Source: Whitmania pigra
Taxonomy: Eukaryota > Annelida > Clitellata > Hirudinida > Haemopidae
Assembly (NCBI GenBank): GCA_021613335.1
Contig: JAJTWR010000465.1
Location: forward strand, 441,106 to 505,105
Length of the DNA stretch: 64,000 nucleotides
Direction of reading: 5' to 3'
This document shows, in pieces, positions 12,312 to 24,100 of this stretch (positions within the stretch are counted from its first letter, which is position 1; each line of letters begins with the position of its first letter). The position numbers and the translations under genes are program-made. The notes below the pieces were generated by a model that was given only the letters and a program-made list of their open reading frames with translations, did not search any database and was not told the DNA's origin.

Positions 12312-12843
12312 TCAATCATTAACCATATACTCTTTTCACCAAAAAAAGTTAAGTATTTTCAGATTGAGTAAGTAATATTTTTTAATCTTTCCATGTCTTG
12401 AATTGCATTCATTTTAGAAAGATTTGGTGAAATTAATCTGGTCCAAAAATAAATTAACGTACACGTCGATAGCTTGTTGCATTTGATCATCTTCCACTAA
12501 CAGCAAAGGTGCAAAGTTTAGCGCCTTCACGCCTTTATAACACAATGCTAACAGCTAGAGCATCTTGAAAGGCAACATATTTTGACGTACACGGAGGAAC
12601 GTTGGATCAATGGGGTTTAAAATAATATTATTCTTGCTGATATTCTATGTGCTTGAGTCAGCGGCAGTGTTAGTAATTTTTTAGAACGTAATCACGGTTT
12701 ATTTAAATATTTATGCTTCATTCACCATTGATTAATGATTTATGGCTAAGAAAGATCTACTAAAGATATTTAGAAATATGTTTGTAAGTTTATAACATAA
12801 TGATGATGATATAATGTCATCAGTTGCTATTATTTCATAATAC
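12312..12843 (+). repeat. 530-bp direct repeat, left copy (A2M promoter and first exon)
   Basis: Nearly identical to 14656-15184; I count one 3-base GAT repeat difference and one substitution. It contains a TATA box near 12535 and an exon identical to the signal-peptide exon of A2M copy 2 (ATG at 12610, donor after 12668). The right end abuts the LTR element exactly at 12844. Confidence 0.9.
12610..12668 (+). CDS. Duplicate signal-peptide exon of A2M copy 2 (alternative or orphan)
   Basis: Encodes [19 protein letters not shown] plus two bases of a Val codon, in the same phase as exon 1 of copy 2. It could splice over the LTR element to exon 2 at 15399 and act as a second promoter/first exon, or it may be a silent by-product of the block duplication. 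The nearest A2M sequence to its left is only a relic. Confidence 0.5.
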
Positions 12844-13157
12844 TGAAATAACCCGGGGGTCCGCAAATAAGTAAGTTAACTAATAAGTTTATTAGAGCAG
12901 GTATTCAGTTAACGGAACTGAATAATAGAAGTTAAGCGTTTAAGGAATTGAGGTACTTAAGGATGCAAATGGTTATTTGGGCTTCTAAGTTGACTTGATT
13001 CTCGTTGTTTGTCAGGTGATTATCGAGAATGCTTTTCTGTAGCAAAAATAGATCCCACGTGCCCGGAAAAGATGCCAAATATAATTAAGTATAAATTTAA
13101 TTATATTAGCAATATAAACTTAATTAATTTCCAAAAATCTAAGTTTACAACATTACA
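12844..13157 (-). repeat. Complete LTR (3' LTR of the minus-strand element)
   Basis: 314 bases. On the minus strand it starts TGTAATG and ends TTATTTCA, i.e. TG...CA. The polypurine tract lies directly before it. Confidence 0.85.
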
Positions 13158-13379
13158 CCCTCCTTAAATCTGTTCGTCCCGAACAGACTGCTGCTCTCCG
13201 TGGTACTTCGCCAGTCGGCGAATGTGTGCCAGCTTCATTTTTACTCTCGGGACACAATCTCTAACACGGTGCCCATGTACCATCATTGTTTCAATGCGAG
13301 CCCGTCCTCCTCTGGTATCTCTACTAAAACGCTTACTGAAAAAGATCAGCAAAACAGCCAACAGCACTAAATGCTCGCC

Positions 13380-14357
13380 TCAAATCTCCGACGACCTCCG
13401 AAGGTCAGAAAACCCGCCCTGGCTGAGAACTCCACAAATGAACTCCTCAGACATTGATCCAACCTTATCAACCACATACTCACGACCGCCGAGTACCTCA
13501 CCGCCAACATCTCCACCCTCAGTTACAATGACATCCGCAGCTCCAACCTCCACGACATCTACAGCTGAATCAAATTCGGAAACCTCCAACTCAAATCGAT
13601 CGCCACTGTTTTCCGGGTCCAGTTCCTCCACTGATTCCTCAACTCGAGGAGGCTCCACTCTGGTCTCTCCCAAAGTCCCCCCTTCAATTATTTCTTCGGT
13701 TCTCTCCACAACCGATACCAACGAGGCAATCGTGCACGGAACTGGCTCATCGGACACTGGCGCGACTTCTCTGGAGTCTGCGAAACTCTCCCTCAGCTCA
13801 CCGTTGTCCTTATTCTCAACATTTATTGGGAGCTCCACTATTGGACTGTCCCCGTCAACTACCAAACTGGCCTCACTCACCTCAGCAAAGGTCTCCTCAG
13901 CACCGTTCTCCTCACCCAGCTCTTCCCTCAGCTCCTCACTCCATGGAAGAAACACTTCGCTTCCCAAAGTTCTTCCATCTACAATTTCCTCGGTCTCCTT
14001 CTCAACCGAAACCAGTGTGGCAATCGGGTACACTGCTGAGGCCTCAGCTGGCATGATGTTTATGGTGCTTGATGGAGTCTCCTCCGGTTGGTAGCTAGTA
14101 GAGGCCTTGTTGGAGAAAACCTCAGTTACTTTTTCCATCTTTTCTTCAAAGCTTTGCATCATTTTATCCATATTTCCCATCACCCATTTCAGACCCGGAT
14201 CAACAAATATATAAGCTTCTGGATCCTCACCCTGGTCTACTATCCACGACAGCAGGCGATCCTGCAATTCTTCCCTGGAGCCTTTCGAATCCATTTGCCT
14301 CAACTTAAGCTCACGTCTCATTCCAGCAAAAGTTAAATCTTCTAAGACCTTGCTCAT
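13380..14357 (-). CDS. Retrotransposon Gag-like protein with N-terminal SAP domain
   Basis: 325 residues starting MSKVLEDLTFAGMRREL. Residues about 5-45 form a SAP motif (LTFAGMRRELKLRQMDSKGS then REELQDRLLSWI), a helix-extended loop-helix normally used for DNA binding and found at the N-terminus of Gag in some invertebrate LTR elements. A short predicted coiled coil follows (MMQSFEEKMEKVTEVF), then a long acidic, Glu/Val/Ser-rich, low-complexity tail with internal repeats around SVVERTEEIIEGGTLG and SVEKETEEIVDGRTLG. No zinc knuckle or capsid core is evident. The frame runs to about 200 bases from the 3' LTR. It could supply Gag function in trans or simply ride on a full-length relative. Confidence 0.7.
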   Translation of the reverse strand: MSKVLEDLTFAGMRRELKLRQMDSKGSREELQDRLLSWIVDQGEDPEAYIFVDPGLKWVMGNMDKMMQSFEEKMEKVTEVFSNKASTSYQPEETPSSTINIMPAEASAVYPIATLVSVEKETEEIVDGRTLGSEVFLPWSEELREELGEENGAEETFAEVSEASLVVDGDSPIVELPINVENKDNGELRESFADSREVAPVSDEPVPCTIASLVSVVERTEEIIEGGTLGETRVEPPRVEESVEELDPENSGDRFELEVSEFDSAVDVVEVGAADVIVTEGGDVGGEVLGGREYVVDKVGSMSEEFICGVLSQGGFSDLRRSSEI

Positions 14358-14391
14358 GACTTACTTTTTGGGATCCCACTCCTGACACCAA

Positions 14392-14647
14392 TGAAATAAC
14401 CCGGGGGTCCGCAAATAAGTAAGTTAACTAATAAGTTTATTAGAGCAGGTATTCAGTTAACGGAACTGAATAATAGAAGTTAAGCGTTTAAGGAATTGAG
14501 GTACTTAAGGATGCAAATGGTTATTTGGGCTTCTAAGTTGACTTGATTCTCGTTGTTTGTCAGGTGATTATCGAGAATGCTTTTCTGTAGCAAAAATAGA
14601 TCCCACGTGCCCGGAAAAGATGCCAAATATAATTAAGTATAAATTTA
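14392..14647 (-). repeat. Truncated LTR (5' LTR of the minus-strand element)
   Basis: Matches bases 12844-13099 of the other LTR without a visible difference. The last 58 bases (the outer U3 end) are missing, and the flank is unrelated. Confidence 0.85.
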
Positions 14648-14655
14648 TCATTCAT

Positions 14656-15184
14656 TCAATCATTAACCATATACTCTTTTCACCAAAAAAAGTTAAGTAT
14701 TTTCAGATTGAGTAAGTAATATTTTTTAATCTTTCCATGTCTTGAATTGCATTCATTTTAGAAAGATTTGGTGAAATTAATCTGGTCCAAAAATAAATTA
14801 ACGTACACGTCGATAGCTTGTTGCATTTGATCATCTTCCACTAACAGCAAAGGTGCAAAGTTTAGCGCCTTCACGCCTTTATAACACAATGCTAACAGCT
14901 AGAGCATCTTGAAAGGCAACATATTTTGACGTACACGGAGGAACGTTGGATCAATGGGGTTTAAAATAATATTATTCTTGCTGATATTCTATGTGCTTGA
15001 GTCAGCGGCAGTGTTAGTAATTTTTTAGAACGTAATCACGGTTTATTTAAATATTTATGCTTCATTCACCATTGATTAATGATTTATGGCTAAGAAAGAT
15101 CTACTAAAGATATTTAAAAATATGTTTGTAAGTTTATAACATAATGATGATATAATGTCATCAGTTGCTATTATTTCATAATAC
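14656..15184 (+). repeat. 530-bp direct repeat, right copy (functional A2M promoter and exon 1)
   Basis: Second copy of the 12312-12843 block. On its right it continues into intron 1 of A2M copy 2. On its left the junction to the truncated LTR falls within TTTATCATTCATTCAATC. Confidence 0.9.
14878..14885 (+). promoter_or_regulatory. TATA box of A2M copy 2
   Basis: TTTATAAC lies about 75 bases upstream of the ATG at 14954, leaving room for a start site near 14910 and a short 5' UTR. The same element is present in the left block near 12535. Confidence 0.5.
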
Positions 15185-18100
15185 GTTTCATAAGTTGTAA
15201 TTATCTTACATTTATGAACATTAATTAAATGTTATTAATATTAATTATAAGTAAATTTATAATCATAAGAAATTTATAGTAACTAAATAGCAAATTAGTT
15301 TATTTTGTTTTCAATTATCTTTGACTATAAATGTCAAAATAACAATATAGTAAATATATATACTAAAAGACTTACTTATAATCAGCATCACTTTTCAGAA
15401 ATTACACTGTAACAGCCTCTGAAAAGTTTCGACCAGACACCGATTACAAATTCATCGTGACGATTTATGGAGAAAGCAGCGTCAGTTATCAGTTGAAGGC
15501 CAGGATCAAAAATATTCAATCAGAAGATTCAATAGCTGAGGCAGAATTTCAAGTAGAACCTCCAGGTGATTGAACTAAGCAATTATATAATTTTATTTTA
15601 CTTGTATTTAATTAAAAGCACCAATAAAAGAATGTAACGTAATTGATTCGCATTGTGTTGGACCAACGTACAGCTGCGGTTCGGTCTCTCATCGGTCAAA
15701 TAATTGACTCCAATTTTGGCCTTCCTGGAAGTGTTTCATCAGAAATCAACACTCCCTCTTCGCCTGATTTCATTACTTTATATTGGAAATGACTCAGATT
15801 ACGATTGGGACTAATGAGTGCCATTAAAAAGAAAATATATTATAATTAAAGTAATGGCAATTATAATTATTATGGATCTGGATTAGCAAGTACTGCACGA
15901 ATGAACGCTTTGTTACTTGTTAACAACAACAGGGATCCTCGGAGGATTGAATTTATTTACAAATTTTGATTATTTGATGATGTTTCACTTTATCGCTTGA
16001 ATAAAATATTAATCTTTTTTTAATTTAAATAAAAATTAATTAGTGCCACTAACAATTGGACTTATAATTACCTGAATTCATACAGTAACATGTTTCAGTT
16101 TAAATAAAACTCGCATAATCTATTATTCTTTTTTCTATTAAGAAGTTGCCGCTCGACTTTATATTTTCTAAATATCATCAAACGTTTTTAATTAGTTTAG
16201 TAAAGCTTAAACAATTTAAATTCTATAAGCAATTATGGCGTAAATAACTGAACTAATAAATTAATAATTGATAAATAATTATATAAACGACTTAATTTTG
16301 CAGGACTCCACCAAGTCTTTGAGCTGAAGGTAATGATTTTGCGATTTTATGATTTCATGAACTGTGTGCGTGTTTCGTTAAAAGATACCCAGAATAGTTC
16401 AAGCAGGACAATACGTGTTTGAAGTAATTGCACAGGGAGACGTTGTTTTCAACAAATCACATCGCGTGCAACTCAATCAAAAGTCTCATTCGCTCTTTAT
16501 TCAAACTGATAAATATTTGTATAAACCGGGACAAACAGGTTGGTGAATTTATTTTTTCTTAAATTTATAATTTTAAAAATTTAATTTATTAAGGTAATTT
16601 GGTGTTGTCTACATTTATTCACTAATTCTCGAATAAATATGCTAATTAAAGTAATTGCTCTTAAATTTTTTCAAAATATTATTAACAGTATTATTCAGAG
16701 TTCTTGGAATTCAGCCGGATTTGAAGCCTTATACAGATAACATCAATATCACTATTTACGTGCGTAATTCTTTAACTCATACAAATTCATTAATAAGCCC
16801 ACATTAATATGTATCCTTTTTCCAGGAGCAGTCTAACAACAAAATTTACGAGTTGTTAAACCAGAGAAACCAATCAGGTTAGGTAATTTAAAACGTCCAT
16901 AATCCGTTTCTATTACTGAATGTTGAATAACTTTTGTTGTAGGTGTCATTGGTGGAAGCTTAAAACTTTCCCATATCACTCCTTTGGGTAGATGGAAAAT
17001 TGAAGCTAAATCAGAAGTAAACAACTTTTTGTGTTATATTAATGAGGAATGTTAGCCAAATTACTTCTGAAAACACTAATTAAAATATTTCAACAGACAT
17101 TGAAGAAGGAGGTTTTCTTCGAAGTAGCTGAATATGGTGACAACATTTTACGCTTTATTGCTACAAAACTCCTTTAACTCTTAATAAAAATCACAGTCTT
17201 GCCAAAGTTTGAGGTCAAAGTTCTATCACCTAGTTACTTCTTCGCCAACCGAAATAATCCTTCAACACAGCAACCTTTGCATATAGCTGTCACTGCTACG
17301 TAAGATTACAATTCTTCTTTAACTTAAACACTTTACGATTGTCGACGTAAATAATTATAAGGAGAAGTTTAAAATTTGATCAAAATTTGATGAGTAATTT
17401 TTCTCAACGCCTTTATGTATTCAACGCCGTTTGGGGCATTATACACTCGCTGTCTACAGGTACACTTTTGGAAAACCTGTAAAGGGTTACGCCGTGGTGT
17501 CGATCAAAGTTCGGAGCGGATGGGGATTCACGTATGCACCCTCCTTGCTAAAACACGTTGAGGTTTGTTGGCGCTGAATTATATTTTATTTCAACTATTG
17601 TAGCCAAATTGTATCAATGAAAATCATTTAAATCTATTAGAAGCAGTAAACAAGGGAAAACTATTTATTTAAGTACACTTGCTTAATGCATACTTCCGAT
17701 TAGTGATATATGATTGACTGAGACTGTTTAAGACACCAGATTTCATTTTTAAATTATATTTCAACCAAAAAGACACGAATGACCACTAACACAAGTCGGT
17801 TGGTTTTGTAGAATGGTACAGAAAAAACTTAAAATCATTTAATTGTTAGGTATTTTTTTAGATCAGTACATGTACTAATAACTTAATTTAATTGTCAGTT
17901 ATTTGTTGAGATCAGTAGATGTACCAGCTTGAAATCTAGTAGTTTGATTTTATTAAAATTTTAATTTTAATTTTGAGCCAATCACCCGTTTGAGATCTCT
18001 CCTAAATTTCAATATAACATTGTTTTAGAATTTGTCAACAATTTGTTTTGATATTTTGTTTTTTTATATTGCATTTTTGAAAAAAATATGATAATATGCA

Positions 18101-21100
18101 TGTTGATTGCAATAAAATCAAGAACAGAGGCAGTGACTCTGGACGATTTTCTTTTACTAATTTTTAACTTCTTCATAGACCGTGTTAACCAAATTAATTT
18201 AAATAATTTTATATTCTTATAATGATGTAACAATTATAATGTACTTTAACTTTACTTAGATATGACATAATATTTATAATATCCGCAGCTGGTGGATGGC
18301 AAGACCGATATTACAGTTTCTGTTGAGGAAATGACACAATTTCATACTGAAATTGGAACTGGTTGGAATTATCACAATCTCTTTGTCCAAGCAAATGTCA
18401 CGGAGGCAGCAACTGGGATCATATTGCAAGGAAACAAAACGATTCCAATAAAATTTTCCAGATACGAGTTGAAATTTTTGGAAGTTTCTTCAAATAATTT
18501 TAAACCTGGTTTTCTATACAGAGGCCATGTTAGTATTGTTATCTTTTAAATTTGAGTTGTTGTCAACCATTACAATGTATTAATATTTCTAAATTAAATC
18601 AATTAACAGTCAATTTAAATTTCAGCTCCAACTCTCTCAAGCTGATGGTTCAGAGCCAAAACTTTCTGATATAAGATTTCCAAATGGAACTTTCAAATCT
18701 GTTGAAGTTCAAGTCAGTTATTTCAATAATTTCCATTTTGACACCAACAAGACAACACCGAGTCCCTCAACATTTAATTTGACTCTCAATGCAAATGGAT
18801 ACGTTTTCTTTGAAGTACCAATTGAACAAGCAGATGATGCTGTCATAAGAGTTAGCATGAAAATTGTTTTGAATTCTAGGTTTATTTCAATGTAATTTCT
18901 TAATTTTCAGGCAAAGTTTTATGATGAGGAAACTCAAAACAACGCCGAAGCAGTTAAGAACATCGAACAATTTATGACAAGGGATGCGAAGAACATTCAG
19001 CTGACTATTGTTGGTAGCGACGCTGGTATAAGAGTAAGCCTCGTACTTATTTATAATAATAATATTTATAATAATGTCAATAAACTTCATTTACATAGCG
19101 CTATAAGCTTATCGTCATATCATGCTATTTACATAGCATGTCATCCCAGGGGTGCTTGTGGCGTCTATTGCCGATACCTCCGCAAGCAGGAATCAACCAT
19201 CTGAACTTGCACACCATAAATATCGTTTCATTATATAAATAAAAATTAGATATTTGGATCTCAATTATTTATGGAAACAATTCCTGATGATGATGCTAAA
19301 TAGAGACTTTCAAGATGACAACTATTCACGTTAAACTACTAATTTACTAATTTATCATTTCATTTCAGGCATATTCCACTTTGACGTTTGATGTCAAGAC
19401 AAGCGAACCCATTCCGTCGCTCCAGTATCAGGTATTCCAATATCAAATATTACCAACCGCAGCATTATGTGATTATTTTTATTTGTAGATAATTGGAAAA
19501 GAAAAATTAGTTTATTCCGACTTCATTCATTTCGAAACGGATTTGAATAGAACTTCGTTCTCAGTATTTGTGGACGAAGACATGGCTTTAAATCTTGCAC
19601 CTCGAGCGACCATCATTGTATTATATATTACAAGTACTGGTGAACTTGTGGCCGACAGTCTCTCTCTTTCAGTCACCGACTATATGGCCAACAAGGTTTT
19701 TAAGATCATTTAGAATTTAATAGTTTCTTTAATTTGAAAATAGTTACTCATACTCATCATCCCTTTCGTTTTTATTATAAAAGCAACACCTGGAAGTTAT
19801 ACGTGTATTAGACATTCATTGTTTGGAACGGAAAATATAAATCGCGCATGCTAACTTGCACGCTGATGAATTAAAAGTTCAAAGAACTATCTCTAAATGC
19901 AACACGGGTTGACTTATAACCAGAATAAATCTGCAAATAAATATGTTTAACGCATCATCACCATTGGTGATTCACCAATGATAATTCAACATCATGTATT
20001 TTAGTGAAAATTTTTTTATTTACTATATTCATCAAATGTCCATTTAGAAGCTTTTTTGTCTAATCCAAGGATATGAAATCGAATAAATAACGATCTTATA
20101 AGTGTAAGGATATTATAAGTATTGCGTAAAAATTATTTTAAAGTAATAAACATTAAAAATACTTTGCAAATAGGTGTCGCTGTCCATAAATCCAGAATCA
20201 ACATCACCAGGTGAGGAGGTGTTGGTGCGAGTCAATGCATCTCAGGATTCCTTTGTTTCACTGTCTGCAATTGATCAGAGTGTGCTTCTGCTTAGTGCTG
20301 GAAATGAAATCAACCGCGAAATGGTAGTTCAACTACTAATTTTGGAAGTTATTTATTAGAACTACTATTAAATTATTTATTAAACTATTTTGCAATCATC
20401 ACATGAGAATTGCGTAATTATTTTAAATATTATTTAGCTTTACAAAGAACTCAAAAAATATACACGTGATAGAAGTTTTGAAAGAGACGATTTCGTATTT
20501 TGGAGATTTTGTTGGCCAGTTTGGGTTGGAGGAAGTAACAGTGAACTTCTATTACGAGTTTGTATGGTTGTTGTGCTAATAAATTCCTCGTGATTGTGAT
20601 AAGTTGCTACTTCGTTAAAATGCTTTTAATTATTTTTTTTGTGTTTAAAGTAAATTTGCATAAATAAAGGTTTTGTAATAAATAATTTTATTATAATATA
20701 ATATATGTATAACATAATTGAATTAAAATTATTAAACTACATAATTAACTTTTAAATAATCCTATTTTAATTGAATTCTTATCTGTCATTTATTTTTTAA
20801 TAAATCAAATTTAGTTTAATAGCAAATTTAATGTCATTTTGCAGAATTCAGGACTATTTGTTATGACAGAGTTTCACATTTCGGATATGTATAAGCGTTT
20901 ACCTTACGTTTTCAGTATGTATACATTTTTAACTTTCTAAGAGATTTAAACAATGCTACTATTATATTGATATGCAAATGAATTTGGCGTATTCTTTTAT
21001 AAACTTAGATTTTTAATGTATTTAAATTATTTACGTATTTGCAAAGGCATATAGAAAACTATAGAAACTGAATAATTAATAAATTTATAAATAAAATAAA

Positions 21101-24100
21101 CTTATCATGATCTCTAAATACTTGGATGAATATTAAGATTGGTTTGAATTTTATGGAACACCACCTAGTGGCCTCATTTGAGACACATGCATACGACAGT
21201 CCAATGCTTACAAGTCGCTCAAGTTTATCAAGATCATCATCATCATCTCCCCGTGGCCTCGATCCTCCAAGGAAAAATTTTCCAGAAACTTGGATTTGGA
21301 GCGATTTACAACTGGGGTGAACTGGATTTAAAGATTTATAAAAATTACTCTTTATGAGCCCATAATATCGAATAATTACCTCGGTTTAAGTTAGTGTCAA
21401 ATATTAATAATATTAATAATGACTTAGAATTTAAAAAATGATGATTATTATTATTATATTTGCTAAAATTAATAAACTCCGCCTTAAATTAAAGTTTTAA
21501 TACTGAGATCAGGATTGTATGATGAAAGTGAATGCTTTAAAAATACCGATTAAAATTTCATTCAAGAGTGTAAAATAGTATTGAGGCTAGGCAGTAATAA
21601 GTTTAATAATTGTACTTTGCTTTTAATTTTGAAAGACCCGAAGGTTTGTTGGAGTTGAAGTACAAAGTACCCGACACAATCACATCATGGGTTGCATCAG
21701 CCTTCGCTACAAATAGCAGATTTGGTCTTGGGATCACTGAAAATCCGACAAAAGTATTGTAATTCTAAATTCAAACAAAATCAGTTTAATTATTTTTTAA
21801 GATGAGATAAGTTGAGTAAAGTCAAATGTGAATTTCATACATTTCATTTGATGACTTCCTGAAATTACAGATCTGTTTAATCTCACAAAATATATTTGTA
21901 AATACTTAAAACTTTTGATAGTTTGACCATAAAATAAACTTTTAAAGTTTTAATACTGAGTTTTAATTATCCTTACAGCTGACTGTGATAAAGCCATTCT
22001 TCATTTTGTTAAATCTGCCTTACTCTGTCATCAGAGGAGAAGAATTTGCCTTACAAGTGACTGTCTTCAACTATTTTGGAACAGATCTACCGGTTTGTGT
22101 CAAAATGAGAAGCATTTTAAACTTTTCTAAAACTGTTTATTAAAAAGATTAATGTGGAAACTTAAAACGTCTGATAAGAGTCATCAATCACTCCCGCTAT
22201 GACAACATATCCAAAGTATCTAAATATTTAATGTAGGTCACTGTGACCTTGCCAAAGTCCAATTATTACCACGTCAAGGAATGCTTGCAAGGGACCGAAA
22301 GACCTCTCGTTGATGTTGACGCACACAAAAATGTATTGGTTAGTATTTGTAATAATATAACAAATTTATTAAAATATTATCGAGTTGATAAATAATTTTA
22401 GATTATCAAAATAAATTCTAACTCAAGGTAAAAGACAACGACATGGTAACCATTCATTTTTGGATCGTTCCCAAATCTCTTGGTCAGATTCCAATTGAAG
22501 TCAGAGCAATTACAGCATTGGCTGCTGATTCACTCGTTAGGGAGTTACTCGTCAAGGTAGGGGAATATTGTCATTGTATTAACAAATTATTCTTGCCTCA
22601 GATATAAGTGAGAAGTAATAATATTTAAAAAAAACAATCGTCGTCCTTAAAAGTACTTCAAAGTTTTTGTTATTTTTTTTATCACAAATTCTGAAATGCC
22701 TCTTTTATCGAGGATGATCAATTTAACTTAATATTAAATAATAATTACTTTAAGCCTGAAGGAGAACAGCAGTATCAGAGTTTTTCATCCCTGATAAGAA
22801 TTCCTTCAGAGGATTTATCAGTGATAAACTTTGACGTGTCCCTTCCTCCTCCTGAAATTCTTGTGCCTGATTCCGTCATTATTGAAGCGACACTTATAGG
22901 TATATTCTTATTATTAATGATATAATAGTATATTCTTATATATAATATATATTCTAATGAATTGATATCTATATAATGTAAATTACACAGCTTTTTTTTA
23001 CAAATTACGACAAATGCAGGGGATGTCTTGGGTACCACAATCAACAATCTTGACAATTTGCTAAAAATGCCTTACGGATGTGGAGAACAGAATATGGTTA
23101 CTCTTGCTCCCGATGTTTACATCGTCAAATATCTCACTGCCACAAATCAACTTACTGAGGAGATCAAGAATAAGGCTTTGGAATTCATTAATGCAGGTTA
23201 TTAAACACTTGTAAATGGTTTATCAGTGTCAACAAGCAATATCGCCATCACGAAGAATTACAACATTTTATAATCAAAATGTATTTAATTTTTAATTTTA
23301 CTGATTATTGCCTAATTATTAAAATTGCAGGCTACCAAAGAGAGTTGACTTATCAGAGAACAGATGGATCATTTAGTGCCTTTGGTAACAACGATGAAGC
23401 TGGAAGTGTGTGGTTGGTATTTACTTATTCGTTTTACCACTTTTGCTGCAATTTATTTCTTGAGTTTTGTATCTTGGATACGAAAAACATTTGTCAGTTA
23501 TATTAACAATCCACATTGCTAAAGGTTAAGCGCCTTTGTTGCGAAAGTGTTTCATGAAGCCAAAGATGTCATACCTGTTGATGATGAGAAAATGGCAAAC
23601 ACAATCAGATGGATACTTCGACATCAAAGTGATGCTGGTGCATTTAGTGAACCACCAAATGGAAAAGTTCTTCATACAGCAATGCAGGTAAATGTTAAGC
23701 AGAGGTTCGAGATTATTGTACTGAATTATGAATTTTGTGTAAGATGTCAAAATGATGATTATTGTAATAATATTAATAAATAAAAAATAAAACTTGCCTG
23801 AAATTTAGGGAGGTGCTTCATCGGGAATTGGTCTAACAGCTTATGTTCTTATATCACTTCTTGTCAACAGGAATATTAGGGTGAGTTCATTAGGAAATGC
23901 AACGTGCATCCATATGTAGTGTTACATAAATTCAATCAGGTCGATGACATGAATGAAAAGATCAGCAAAACTGTGTCCTATTTGGAAGGACAGTATGAAA
24001 CACACGTTCAAGATCCGTACGTTCTGAGTATTATTGGGTACGCATTTTATTTAGCTGGCAGTCCTAAACTCAACGACGTCCTGGCAAGTCTAAATTCTTT

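Larger units (their letters stand above)
12844..14647 (-). mobile_element. Young non-autonomous LTR retrotransposon with SAP-domain Gag
   Basis: Two LTRs (12844-13157 and 14392-14647) flank a 1.2-kb interior. On the minus strand the 5' LTR (right) is followed by a primer-binding site at 14390-14373, starting TGGTGTCAGGAGTGGGAT, then by the Gag frame, and a polypurine tract AAGGAGGG (13165-13158) before the 3' LTR. The LTRs look identical over the 256 aligned bases, so insertion was recent. No protease, reverse transcriptase or integrase is present, so mobility would depend on another element. The 5' LTR lacks its outer 58 bases and runs straight into the right copy of the 530-bp block. Confidence 0.85.

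Noticed and set aside
13222..14094. 290-codon + strand frame rich in Ser/Thr/Pro
   Set aside because: It is the exact antisense of the SAP-Gag frame. The Ser/Pro bias follows from the Glu/Val-rich sense strand.
22775..23056. 93-codon minus-strand frame conserved in both A2M copies
   Set aside because: Its conservation reflects the identical tract around exons 24-25. It crosses an intron and is a shadow.
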